This document shows, piece by piece, positions 12,923 to 25,235 of a DNA stretch of 60,000 bases. Each line of letters begins with the position of its first letter. Position 1 is the stretch's first letter. This stretch comes from Polytrichum commune. Lineage: Eukaryota > Streptophyta > Polytrichopsida > Polytrichales > Polytrichaceae. The translations under genes were made by a program, and so were the position numbers. The stretch spans positions 16,184,001 through 16,244,000 of the forward strand of contig OX485809.1 of assembly GCA_950295325.1 (NCBI GenBank). Reading direction: 5' to 3'. The notes below the pieces were generated by a model that was not told the origin of the DNA, made no database searches, and saw only the letters and a list, made by a program, of their open reading frames with translations.

Positions 12923-12973
12923 CTTTATAATTGCGACCTTCTAGGGAACGAATGAAAACATTGATCTAGCATG

Positions 12974-15054
12974 TACATTTTGTGCATAATAATAATAACA
13001 ACTTTGGTCTCCGAAGGAGACCGACGTGAATTAAGTGTCTGTTCGATCTACCTTCAATCCCGAGCCCACAGGATAGAGGTATGAAGGAGAAGATCTACTC
13101 CTCCCTTTCGAGAGTAGACACTTTAGACACAAGAAACCAATAATGTAGACTACACCTAATATAATACCCCGTGCCCTTTACCCCTAACTTTTAAGTTCTG
13201 AGTTATGGGGGGTCAGGATTGTGGGGGAGTGGTTGGTGGTTTTCAATTCTCCTTTTATGGAGGAGGATAGACATGGCATATTGTATTGCAATGGTGTTAA
13301 TATTTTTGAAAGTAGTTTTGATGGAGGCCATGGGTATTTTGAATTTGGACTCTAGTGCTTTCATAGATGGGATGTGGGCAGTCGCTCTGGCCCTAGCAGT
13401 GATGACAATGAGTGGGTCTATTTTCCATCCTCTGGAAGCAATGCTAGCAATTAGTGGGCTGTATTTGTTATTTTTTGCTTGAATTGCTTCTGGGGAGAAT
13501 CTATCATTACAGTATGTGAATTCAATGAATTGTATGGTAAGGTTAGGGTCAATGTCGCTGGGGGGGACATTCTGATATGGTAATCCCTTAACACAAAGGA
13601 TGTCAGGTCTAAAACTTGCGTTGCAGTGACATCTTTGTGTATTACATGTGCAGGGGAGTAGCCAGTTGGGAACTGTGTTTTCTTGGGGGTTGTTATTGAA
13701 GGTGCCAGCATTCATGAGGGTAAAACATCGGGATTTTTCTGATGAGATTAGGAGCTTTCTAATTTCTCCAACTGCTTTGTTATGTCTTTTGACTCTGAGT
13801 GAGTGTATATGTTGGTGTTTGCATTTAAGTAGTACATGTAGCCATGTATCTGGTTCGTTTGTGTTGCATATGGGACACGTAATAGTGGGATATCTTTGGT
13901 GACCAAAAAACAGTTGTTTCCTCGCATTACCCATGTAGGTTCCTGTGCGGAATTTGATGAGGCATGATTTTTGTTTGTCGGTGATAGCGGGATTTGCCCA
14001 AAAGTCATTCGACAACTTGTTGTCTATATCTGTGTTTTCTGTTCATTTACGTGTGTTGGGGGTTTGTGTGGCCATGATTGCTAGGTTCGTTTCCCTATCA
14101 TATTTTTTAATTTGTTTTTCTAGGAATCTGACTGGGCCTTTGTCCGGAACTTCGTCCATGGAGGCCCATACATCTTTTTGGTAATAGTAAGGGGTGGCGT
14201 GGGCGTGTTCGTGTGAGTGAGTGGCAATTCTGTGCTCTAATTCTAATCCTTCTTTTGCTAGTTTGTCTGCTTTTTCATTTCCGTCAATGTTGACGTGTGC
14301 TCTAACTTCGTATAGAGTGATTGGTTGTGTCCTTGTTTGAAGAATTTTTACCATGGAGGCTAGTGTGGTTTGGTATGGGTGACTGTTATGAAGTGTGGGG
14401 TGTTTAATTTGCGTGTTAAGCATGTATAATACATTCAGATTGTCTGTGAATATGAATGCGGGTTCGTTGGGGTATTGTGTATTTATAATACTTAGCGCGT
14501 CGTGGATAGCAATCATTTCTGCTCGCAATATGTTTTGGTGTCCATGTAATCTATTGGTGATGTTTAGCCCTTTGGGGTTGTAGATACCGTATCTAGCTCT
14601 TTCTCTTCTCCATTCCCCAAGGGCTATTTCTTTGGGTTTCATAAAGGAGCCATCAGTGTAGTAGCTGAATTGGGGGTGGAATTTTAGAGGTAGATTTGTT
14701 TGATAAGGTGGGAGTTGTGGGGTGGGGATGTTATTGTTTGAGAGTATATTTGGGTAGTTTGATTTAGACCACTTTTTACTTGAGTTCACTGTGATATTTG
14801 AAGGAGTGGGTGGTGCAATTTGGGTGTGGCTTTGGAATATTTGGAGATTAGTTGCTATGTCTTTTAGTAATTTCATTTGTTCGGGGGTGCCTATGTTATT
14901 GTTTTGGTGGTGTACGCAAAATATGTGTAGGGTAGACGGTTCTTTTCTTGTAATATTGAGTTCGGGAGGTATTGTGGGTTCTTCATATGCAAGCGTATCA
15001 GCTGCAAAGTGGACAATGACGTGTGTGTCCAGGAAAGGACCTACATTTTGTGCA
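12974..15054 (-). mobile_element. 5'-truncated LINE (RNase H-encoding) with 13-bp target duplication
   Basis: Exact 13-bp direct repeats 'tacattttgtgca' flank the insertion at 12974-12986 and 15042-15054. The element body 12987-15041 reads on the minus strand and ends at its 3' side in a (TTA)n-type tail (12987-12999). A simple-sequence tail, 5' truncation and a variable-length target duplication are the signature of target-primed reverse transcription. The reverse transcriptase and endonuclease regions are missing. About 200 bp of 3' UTR follows the stop codon. Confidence 0.92.
13203..15041 (-). pseudogene. LINE ORF2 C-terminal part: RNase H plus zinc-binding tail
   Basis: The frame is open from the 5' truncation at 15041 to TAA at 13203, apart from one TGA at 14043-14045. 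The RNase H catalytic set is visible: Asp in 'SYYTDGSF', Glu in 'RAEMIAIHDAL', Asp in 'FIFTDNLNVL', and His/Asp in 'RAHVNIDGNEKADKLAKEG'. The downstream 'TCPICNTNEPDTWLHVLLKC' is a CPIC...H...C motif like the zinc-binding tail of plant-type LINE reverse transcriptases. With no reverse transcriptase it cannot work on its own. A second Cys/His-rich patch (PCTCNTQRCHC) lies about 70 residues later. Confidence 0.88.
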
Positions 15055-16605
15055 ATGTAATATTATAACACTAAGATATTACTACTATGTAACACTGAAA
15101 CATTGAAATTTACAATATGTAAAGTACCAAAGTGCAATTTCCGAGGCGGTGACTTTTGCATAGCCTAACATGCCCATAATTAGATTGTGCATTCAAGACT
15201 AGTGATGGAAAGTAGTATGCTAGGGCAAGACGGGCCCCACCACTAGTTTATGGCATAATTTTGTTAGTTTTGGATTAGGTTTTGAAGGTAGGCCTAGTTG
15301 TCGGTCCCCATTCACACAATGAATACTACTCAAGTTGAGTATTGTTTGTTCATGTGAAGGTACCGTAGCATAAGTGCAACATTGTTTTCTTAAAATGCCC
15401 AATATTCCTAGCACTAGGGGTGCAACACCCTAGTGTTGACTAATGTTAAATTTGCAATGATCATTTAGCAACTATATATTTCTTATAGGAACAAGACTTC
15501 GACATGATGTTCAATGCAAGAAATACATTGTTTGTAATAGGCCCAACAAGGTAAACATGATATACATAAAATAACTCCACACAAAACTTTTGTAGTACTA
15601 TTTTTGTAGTTGAATTAAGGACTTAGTGTAAATAAAACACTATGTGAATTGGAATTTCCTAATTGAGCAAGTATGAACATGCTATTGCCTCAAGATATCA
15701 TAAAGTAGTGATAGGAAGGGCCAAACTCTGATAGAAGTGAGCATGATCCTTGATATCTACACATGTGTTGCAAAAGGTATATAAGACCAGTGGTCTACGT
15801 AGAGAGTGAGCCCGAAACTTCATTTTCAAATATCATACCTTTATTGAATTGTTTGGCCTTTGAGCCAATTTGAATTAAATTACCAAGCACAACTTGTGTC
15901 TAAGTGCATTTATGTGGGATGCATAATTGCAAGTCAATTGTTTGCAACTCACTGCAATTTAAGTGCATCTAAGGTGTTTGTATTAGTTGCAAGTTGTGCA
16001 TCTAACTCTCTGATCTAGTTGGATTGTGATTGAATATCTAAAATCTACAAGGAGTGATTCCATTGTCAAAAGTACTAAATTACATACTCAATAGTCATTG
16101 AGAGTTTGACTAATTGAGTTCTCATTGTATGCTCACACTATTGTATGTGGTGAAAGACATTGAGAGATTTGTGATATGGCGAAGCAAACCAAAGTGATAG
16201 GGCTGGACTTGTAATCAAGTGTGTCAACCGGGAGTGAATCTTCTGAATTTGTGTATGAAACTCTACACTTCAATCAAGGATCTTTGAATCATTTGTGCAC
16301 ATTCCTCTTTGAGAGGCTAACGTGATATTTGTATGTGAGGAAGTTATGAAAAACCTATAGAGGGTTCGTGCTAGGAAATCTATGGTCTTGCGGGCATTAT
16401 GAGTGATTCACATTAGTGGAAAGCAAACTTGTGAAATCGAGAGACTCTATGAGGGAGTCCGATGTCATGAGGTTGGAATGAACACATGTGAAGATTGCAA
16501 TAAGATATATAGTCTTGTTGAAGATTAATTAACAACAAAGTCTCTTAAATGCTCATTCCATTGATTGAGGGATACACTTGAAACATTGACTGTCTCTTGG
16601 AGCAT

Positions 16606-16637
<32 letters not shown>

Positions 16638-17766
16638 GTTGGTTCTATGTATTGATTATGAAGCAAGAGGAGGGAGTCCTTGTCATATCCTAGATAGTCG
16701 ATTGGCAGAATTTGGGAATTTCCCAACCAATTCATGTTGTATTTCAAATTCATTTTACAATTTTTGTCTTTTGATTTAGATGATATGGTTGAATGTGGAT
16801 TTGATACCTAATGTGGACAAACCTCTAATGAAATTAAGTGATAATTCTCATGAGATAAATGCAAAAGCTTGGTAATAAGCAATTATCTTTGCTTCAAGAA
16901 ATCTCAAACTTTTAATTGACTAAGTTTGTGATAATTGACATTCTCAAGTGTCCAGGAGAGGATTCAAAGAGGTTGTGGTCTCAACCTTTCAAAATGCATG
17001 TTCTCTTTACTGAACTTTGGCAGGAATGAAGCTGAAAGGACACATGCAAAATACCAGAGTATGCGAAGGGAAAGTAACCCAACTCAAAATACTATGGTTT
17101 GTACAGAGACAAAGACAAGGTTGAGAAGGTGAATAGTCTTAATGACCTAGCTTTAGTAATTGAATTTAACACAACATATTAAATTTAACCTTGAATCAAG
17201 GTTAAATTGATTCAAGGTTACCACTCTAGCATATGTTGATTGATTCATCACAAGGTTAAATTTAATTCACAAGGTGAATAGTCTTAATGGCATAGCTTCA
17301 GTAATTATTACACAACATATTAAATTTAACCTTGTGATGGATTAATCAACATATGCTAGAGTGGTAACCTTGAATCAATCAAGATTTGGTAATTGAATTC
17401 ATTAAACAAATAGTCTTGAGATGTTATAAATGGAATAAATGTTCAAACTTGTAGTTGCTCAAGATATGAAAATCTTAACTAAATTAAAATATGATAAATT
17501 AAAGAACTAAGCCATGTTCATTTTATTATGTTGTGGTTTGGCCTATTGTTACAATTCATGGATACAAAGGTTACTCTAGTCAAGACCAAGGAAAAGACTA
17601 TGGTTGGACTGTATAATTATAATTAATTAATTAATTAAGGAAAACTGAGTAATCTTGTAAGGATGATTGCACTGTCATTTTCAAGTTACATCAAAAAGGC
17701 TAATTAATTCAAGACAATCAACTATACCAAAGTGCCCTTGGCTTTAGTAAAGAAACTAAAATGAGT
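15055..17766. other. Intergenic DNA, no gene seen
   Basis: AT-rich with stop codons in all frames. It contains a (GT)n microsatellite at about 16610-16640 and the foldback at 17205-17380, listed separately. Nothing else could be supported. Confidence 0.5.
17131..17380. repeat. Foldback with 58-bp arms and flanking direct repeat
   Basis: The arm at about 17205-17263 is the near-exact inverse of 17320-17380 ('accactctagcatatgttga' against 'tcaacatatgctagagtggt'). The block 'gaatagtcttaatg' to 'acaacatattaaatttaacc' also occurs twice in direct orientation, from 17131 and 17276. It looks like a MITE-type foldback rearranged by a local duplication. Confidence 0.75.
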
Positions 17767-18354
17767 TAAGGTAGAGGGTGCTTAAACCAACACTTTAAGC
17801 TATTGCACATACATATGGCTACATGGTTGATATAAACAAATATTCATATTAGCATTTGTTCTAAACATAGGTGTAAAGAAAGAAAAAATATTTTTAGCCT
17901 CAAATAGATATTTGATGAATATTCAAAGTCAAAACCACTAGCTTCCTTAAACCAATATATATGCCCCGTTTATGACGACCTTGGATATGATGAGGACCCC
18001 CACCTTCATTGCCTAGAACCAACACAATATAGTCGGGTACTAGACCCAAGCTAGACCAAAGACCAACTCATAACGGTGTGCAAAGCCACGTGGCCACCTC
18101 CATGATCCCACCTAGTTCGCTTGCAAAACCATCACCTTGCATCATGGGTACCAACCCCCTTTGTGCGTTGTGGGCCTACCTCCATGACTTTGTGAATAGA
18201 ATGGTTATAACCCCTCCCCTTTGCAGTGTATAGAATGACTAGAATAGGGAGGACGTTAAGTACCCCCCACGAACTTATAGGGGGCACCTGCTGAAAATGT
18301 GCAGGGCTGCCCGACGACGGGGTGACCGGTCGTGCCGGTCATTCGCGGACGCGT

Positions 18355-18560
18355 ATGGATGACAGCGTGTTCAGGAGTTCTACAGCGTATACAATACATC
18401 GTATACATGACTTCGGATACAATACGACGTATACAACACAACGTATACAACACAACGTATACAGTACAGCGGATACATGACCCCATATACAGGACCCCGT
18501 ATACAGGACTGCGTATATAGGACATCGTATACAAGACATCGTATACAATACACACTGAAT
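18355..18560. repeat. MULE left subterminal array 1: GTATAC-rich short units
   Basis: About 14 to 16 bp units built around 'cgtataca', such as 'cgtatacaacacaa', in roughly a dozen imperfect copies. Because the core is palindromic, long spurious open frames appear on both strands. Confidence 0.85.
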
Positions 18561-18574
18561 TGAACTTAGCTAGG

Positions 18575-18975
18575 AAGAACATAGGGACATAAAATAGCAC
18601 AACATAGGGACATAAAATAACACAACATAGGGACATAAAATAGCACAACATGGGGACATAAAATAGCACAACATTGGGACATTAATTAGCACAACATAGG
18701 GACATAAAATAGCACAACATAGGGACATTAATTAGCACAACATAGGGACATAAAATAGCACAACATAGGGACATAAAATAACACAACATAGGGACATAAA
18801 ATAACACAACATAGGGACATAAAATAGCACAACATAAGGACATAAAATAGCACAACATAGGGACATAAAATAGCACAATATAGGGACATTAATTAGCACA
18901 ACATAGGGACATTAATTAGCACAACATAGGGACATTAATTAGCACAACATGAGGACATTAAATATCACAACATAG
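18575..18975. repeat. MULE left subterminal array 2: 23-bp unit
   Basis: About 17 tandem copies of a 23-bp unit with core 'cacaacatagggacat' alternating with 'aaaatag' or 'taattag'. There are no unique spacers and no coding sense. Confidence 0.92.
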
Positions 18976-19800
18976 GATTGTGGAACATGGATGTTCTTGG
19001 TTCTGGAACATGGACATTGGTTTATTGTGGAACATGGACACTGGTTGATTTTGGAACATGGACACTGGTTTATTGTGGAACATGGACACTGGTTGATTGT
19101 GGAACATGGATACTGGTTGATTGTGGAACATGGATGTTCTAGATTGTGGAACATATACACTGGTTGATTGTGGAACATGGACACTGCTTCATTGTGGAAC
19201 ATGGACACTAGTTTATTGAGGAACATGGACACTGGTTTATTGTGGAACATGGACATTGGTTTATTGTGGAACATAGACACTGGTTTATTATGGAACATGG
19301 ACACTGCTTGATTGTGGAACATGGACACTAGTTTATTGAGGAACATAGACACTGGTTTATTGAGGAACATAGACACTGGTTTATTGTGGAACATGGACAC
19401 TGCTTGATTGTGGAACATGGATTTTCTTGGTTATGGAACATGGACACTGGTTTATTGAGGAATATGGACACTGGTTGATTGTGGAACATGGACACTGGTT
19501 AATTGTGGAACATGGACACTGGTTAATTGTGGAATATGGATGTTCTTGGTTATGGAACATATACACTGGTTAATTGTGGAACATGGACACTAGTTGATTG
19601 TGGAACATGGATGTTCTTGGTTGTGGAACATGGACACTGCTTGATTGTGGAACATGGACACTCTTTTTGGTTTAGGAACATGGGCTATGGTTTATTGTGG
19701 AACATGGACTCTGTTTGATTGTCGAAAATTGATTTTGATTTTTTGGGAACATGCATGCTTTTTGGTTTAGGAACATGAACTATGGTTTATTGTGGAACAT
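18976..19800. repeat. MULE left subterminal array 3: 24-bp unit
   Basis: Some 30 copies of a 24-bp unit with core 'tggaacatggacactggtt'. A period divisible by 3 explains the long repetitive open frames on both strands here; these are not called as genes. Confidence 0.92.
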
Positions 19801-19829
19801 GCATTCCTATTGGTTGTGGATCATGGAGT

Positions 19830-19985
19830 CATCTCCAACGTAGATGATATGCATTTTACTACAGTGGAAGATGGACAGTGCTTCATTGTCGAACACGAAC
19901 TCATCTCCAACGTAGATGATATGCATTTTACTACAGTGGAAGATGGACAGTGCTTCATTGTCGAACACGAACTCATCTCCAACAT
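19830..19985. repeat. Tandem duplication of about 72 bp in the MULE
   Basis: The block 'ctcatctccaacgtagatga' to 'cagtgcttcattgtcgaac' occurs twice, nearly identical, with a third partial start at about 19971. It marks the inner edge of the left arrays. Confidence 0.85.
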
Positions 19986-21189
19986 AGAACAAGGAAGACA
20001 TTGACAGCTTCTTCAAGTTGAACATTTTCCCTATTTAACGTTCTACGCTACTACTGTGCTGTGCATATCACCTCCACGCCATTGATGCACTACTGCACTG
20101 CTATTCTGTTCTACACAGCAGTTCCACGTGACTGCCTTCCTGTAGATACCAGTTCCTCGCGACTGCAGTCCTGTACAGAGCAGTTCGACGCGACTGCTGT
20201 CCTGCTCAATGGATGTCGTACGCCCATGCTCTTTAATGATAGCTGCATCAATCATGACGTAGTGATTTCACTAAAAGTGATTGTTTAGGGTTATTAGGTA
20301 TCATTTGGACGTCATTGGGTTGAAGACCAGCATGTTTAACCATTTTCTAAAGAGCTTGTGAAGGGCTGCGAGGGTTTCATTCGTGAACTGCTTGATTTCC
20401 TTTTGAATATGAACGTGCGAAATTTATGAGCTGGTGTGTGTTCGGCGAGTGTCGACAGGATTTCGATGAGTTGACTTAGTTAGAATCTAAGCGTTTTTAG
20501 TGACATTCGAAGCGGTTGCGGGTTATACTCGAAAGGTTTTTGCGGCATTCCAAGGGTTTTGAGTGCTAATCGATTGGTGTCCAATAACTGCTCCTGGTTG
20601 TTATTGTAGCAGCAGTTATTATTGTGGCAGTTTATGTCCACGGCCGTTCATTAACGACATTAGCAAGTTCATTAGCGGGTTCATTAGCGACATTCTGCAC
20701 AATTTTATTAGGGTTTGCAGTTTTGCTTATTTGCAGACTCTTCATTCCCTTATCGCACATTTAATGCCAGCAAATTATGAAAGCGTGTTAGGTTTAGGGT
20801 TTGCTCAGGTTCAAGTGTAGTTTTGAGTGTTTTTTTGTGCGCAATTGAAATCATCATACCCGAACGCATTAATGGCGACAACTGAAGGAACATGAGCATC
20901 CAAAGTGACTAGGAACAAGAACGGGGCGAAACTTCTTCTAGAGGCGCTTGCTGTGGGTTGGCATGTCCTCGAAGATGAAGCCCTGATAAGGTCCTTGGGG
21001 AGGCACAAATTCGTCCACTTGAGCATACATGGTAAACAAGGCTGGCAAGAAGGGGTAAGCATTCCTTCACAAAACTTGTTGTGTTGTTTTTCCTTACCAT
21101 TTTCATGTATTGTTGGTTACATATTTGCATACACAACAATATGTTAAATTCTCTCAGAACTTTCAAGGGGTAAGCATCAGTTTTAGGTA

Positions 21190-21815
21190 TTAAACATGTA
21201 CTGTTTTGCTCACATAATTTTCTTCCCTCTCATCAGTTTTAGGAAATTAACATGTCCTGTTTTTTCTATGAGAACTTTCTTCCCTCCCATCAGTTTTAGG
21301 AAATTAACATGTCCTGTTTTTTCTATCAAAACTTTCTTCCCTCTCATCAGTTTTAGGAATTTAACATGTCATGTAGTTCTATCAGAACTTTCTTCCCTCC
21401 CATCAGGTTTAGAAAATTAACATGTCATGTTTTTTCTATCAAAACTTTCTTCCCTCTCATCAGTTTTAGGAATTTAACATGTCCTGTAGTTCTATGAGAA
21501 TATTCTTCCCTCCCATCAGTTTTAGGAAATTAACATGTCATGTTTTTTCTATGAGAACTTTCTTCCCTTCCATCAGTTTTAGGAAATTAACATGTCCTGT
21601 TTTTTCTATCAAAATTTTCTTCCCTCTCATCAGTTTTAGGAATTTAACATGTCCTGTAGTTCTATCAGAACTTTCTTCCCTCCCATCAGTTTTAGGAAAT
21701 TAACATGTCCTGTTTTTTCTATCAAAACTTTCTTCCCTCTCATCAGTTTTAGGAATTTAACATGTCCTGTAGTTCTATCAGAACTTTCTTCCCTCCCATC
21801 AGTTCTGCATATTGA
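21190..21815 (+). repeat. Intronic minisatellite, 57-bp unit, in intron 1 of the Ulp1 gene
   Basis: About 11 copies with a 57-bp period; each has 'ttaacatgtcctg', a T-rich run, then 'tcttccctcccatcag'. Two sub-types alternate (U-rich 'ttttttctat' and 'tagttctat'). The last unit ends about 20 bp before the true splice acceptor at 21833. Confidence 0.92.
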
Positions 21816-24800
21816 ACAGGTACTGTTTTGCAGGTGTTTGCTGGTCCAGATGGAACATCTAGGGTTTTCCGTTGTACCATGAAACAAAATAGGAAGACCT
21901 GTGCATGTATGTACGTAGAGGATGAGTATGAGGAGCTTGTGGTAGAGGCATATTGGCAGGCGAGGGACAAAGTTAAAATGGCCAACAACATGTACAGGTT
22001 CAATTGTATTTATTGCAATGAGTCATACAAGGATAAGAACACTGTCTCTTACCATAGGATGTTTAACCTATGTAAGAGCTACACGGGAGAGAAGCCACTC
22101 AAGATGTATCCAACCTGGGAGCCAAACAATCATGGAGAGAAGCATAGGATTGCACAGAAATTCAACAAGGTTTCCTCGCCACATGGGTCGCACTCCCAAT
22201 CCCCATCGCAGTTTCCTCCGCCTCTGGAATTAGAGTCCAATCTAGTGGGCAGTACATCATTGGTGGCTGCCGATGCAGAACATGGTGTTCCATCCAGAAA
22301 ACGCAAGCTAACAACGAGGACGCCCGTTCCTATCATTGGCTGTAGAACTCGCAGCGTTGGTGTGGACGCTGCTCCCTCATCACCACCCCGCAAGGCGCAA
22401 AACCTTGTAGTGAAGGGACCGCCCAGAGTACCCAAGTCACCCTCTGCCAGTAAGGGACGACCGAAGAAAAATTGGAAGACATCTCGCAGGATTTGTATAT
22501 CCTCCAGCGAAAAGGAGCTGAATTCAGGCACGTCGCCAAGCGAGTCCGACTCCACATCAAAGGAGGCGACTCCAAATTCGCAGAACAGTGGCCATGGGCA
22601 CTTCCGTGTTGTGACGCATGAGCATGGACATCGTGCGCAGCCTTCGCCGTCGCGTGTGGAACATATCCACCCACAGGTTCAGCAGACTGAACTTATTCGA
22701 GCTACGACTTCGCACGATGGTATACTGTTGAATCATGCCATAGACATAGACATTGTTCCGCAAACAGTACCTGTGACGGACATTGTTCTGCAACCCGAGC
22801 CTCCGCAGGAAGATGCTATTCCCCTTGTTGTTGCCCAGCCCTCGACTGAACCTGTCCAACCTATCCCCATGTCGCGGGAGGAGTGCAAACAACACGCGTA
22901 CAAGGAGGCCACAGTCCTTTTCCATGCGCCTAAAGAGATTACACGGCCTCCAGAACCAGTGCCAGTCGATGGTCTCTATGTGCTTATCAACGAGACTGAC
23001 GATTACTGGGTGCCAAAAAGTCTCTTAGATGACCCAGATGGCTGCATGCAATACCTCCAGAAACAATTGGAAGATGGCTCTATTGGCTATCGCGTTGGGG
23101 CTGCATTCGGGCAATGGTACATGTATGGCAAAAATATGGTATTGTGTTTCACTCCATGTTCTTCAGTTTTGAATGTGCTCTATCATCTCATGTTCTACCA
23201 GAGCAGATTGGCTGTACAATATTATGTTCTTATAATGAGTCGTTTTTTTATGTTCTGCCGGTGTATACATTGCAGAAGAACCTTGGAGAACATAGCGAAT
23301 TTTTGGATAAAATAAAGGCGCAGGTCAGGGTTTTTAAGAGCAATTCCGATGTGAACGTGTATGAAGAGCTCAGGCGCCTGAAAGACTATCTTCATTATCG
23401 CGTCGAACAAAGGGAGTACGATGAGAAGGTTGCTGCCGCCAAGGTCAACTTTGAGAATTTTAGAAGAAATCACGTCGAAGACGCGTTACGAAAATTTGAC
23501 AGCGCCGTGAAAGAGAAGGAGGAGGAGTCCAAGTGGAAATGGTCACCGTTGTACCAGATATTCAGAAAATGGCCTCTAAAAAATTTCAAGGCTGGCCCAT
23601 GGGACCACACAGAACAGGAGTGGCTGCAGATGTCAGCTGTTCTGCTGTCGAACACGAAGACCGAGCCTCTGTCGCTTGAGCGTGAGTGCCCGCATGTTTT
23701 GAGAGCATTTTTGTACTTGGTTAGAAATCATACGGGCTTCAGTCGTCCAATCTCACACCCAACTATAGGTCTCCACGAGGAATACATATTGGAGCTTGCT
23801 CAAGACACAGTCCACTCAGTCGCCTTGACGACAATTGCCCAGAACATCCCTACAACAGGTTGGTGTACTTTCCCCAGCATCGAGAGTGCCGCAGAACACA
23901 TTGATGTCCTATTCACAGACGTTGCAGCTCTGCTTGGACACGAACCATTAGGGCGCATGGCTGTGGTTAAGAAAATGGAGTCCTTCATCGGTAGGATCGC
24001 GCAATGAGCCATCGTAGACATGGTCCGCATGCACCGTGAAAGTGAGCTTGCTGACATGTGGTTCAGTGTCGACGTCGGAGAGCAACGCCAAGCGAAGTGT
24101 AGCGAGGTATGTACTGAGTCATGTTCATCTGACAATCACCCTCGGGGTTTAGCATGTTCTTCACTATGACGATTGGGAGTTAATAGGAACATGATATGTC
24201 TAATAGTACATTTTGAATATTGATTGTAAAACAATATAGTATTATATAGTGCAGAACAATACTGGTATAACAACATACGATGGCCAAAGTAAGTGAAGGA
24301 TATGTGGCGTAGGTCTTGTGTTCATCAATGGTCTTCCGCGAGGACGTTGACATAGGAACATTGACATTGGGTGACCTGCACAAGAAGAGCACCTGCGTGC
24401 AGATGCGGGTGAAGGATATAGTATAGAGCTTGCAATATGTAAGGTCCACCCAATTGCGGTTGTTCAATTGTGGACTGGGAATGGAGGAAACAACATATGA
24501 CATTGCCCCTGACCTACATTGCACGAGGGCGTTGTTGTTCGAAGAGGTGGCGATGCCTATGGAAAAATCATCTCGATCAACACTGGGGTTCGGGGGTGAA
24601 GTACATGAGGCCATGAGTTTGGAGAGTTTGGACTCAATACCTATGCACATGGATTTCGATGGCGTCGACCGCATCAGCACGCAGGACCTAACCCTAACAC
24701 AGCTTAGTTCTGAGATGCAGAACACGCCATTAAGGTTTGTGTCTCATACCACACCCTTATCAACCTATGAGTTCAATTAAGCGCCTTCCACCTATGCCTT

Positions 24801-25028
24801 TTGCTAAATGGTCAACATAAGACCGTGGTTTTACAGGACGCCGTCTCACACGCTTGCAATAGGGCCTCCGGATGGCAGGACAATGGTTTATCCAGCACGG
24901 AGGTTGAACCTCGACGACACTACCCCTATTGGTTGCACCCACAACAAACCATTGGACTCATCCGGATGCTCGCAGGACGCTGGTGCTGCAGCGGACGAAA
25001 TAGGCGCACTTTTCAATGACGCCTACAA

Positions 25029-25235
25029 AGAGGTCCAGAACATGTGTGAAGTTCCGACGGCGACAAAGGATGCATCCACTTCGGTCCAGAACATGGGTGA
25101 AGTTTCGACGGCGACAAAGGATGCATCCACTTCGGTCCAGAACATGGGTGAAGTTTCGACGGCGACAAAGGATGCATCCACTTCGGTCCAGAACATGGGT
25201 GAAGTTTCGACGGCGACAAAGGATGCATCCACTTC
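25029..25235 (+). repeat. Four-copy 51-bp coding repeat in the Ulp1 gene
   Basis: Copies of a 51-bp unit around 'gtccagaacatgggtgaag' and 'gcgacaaaggatgcatcc' encode a 17-residue repeat. The last three copies are almost identical, so expansion was recent. Confidence 0.93.

Noticed and set aside
16597-16779. Open frame across the (GT)n tract
   Set aside because: It is translated microsatellite sequence with no conserved continuation.
18575-19800. Regular 23- and 24-bp repeats that look CRISPR-like at first sight
   Set aside because: Units are head to tail without unique spacers, there are no cas genes, and the setting is a plant transposon.
18256-20025. Long open frames on both strands with MFHNQ- or CYFMSL-type repeats
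   Set aside because: They follow the repeat periodicity and have no start context, splice logic or recognised domain.
21196-21887. Open frames over the 57-bp array
   Set aside because: The array is intronic by phase and its frames are repeat translations.
24180-24725. 181-codon minus-strand frame within the Ulp1 gene
   Set aside because: It is antisense to phase-consistent exons, low in complexity and carries no motif.
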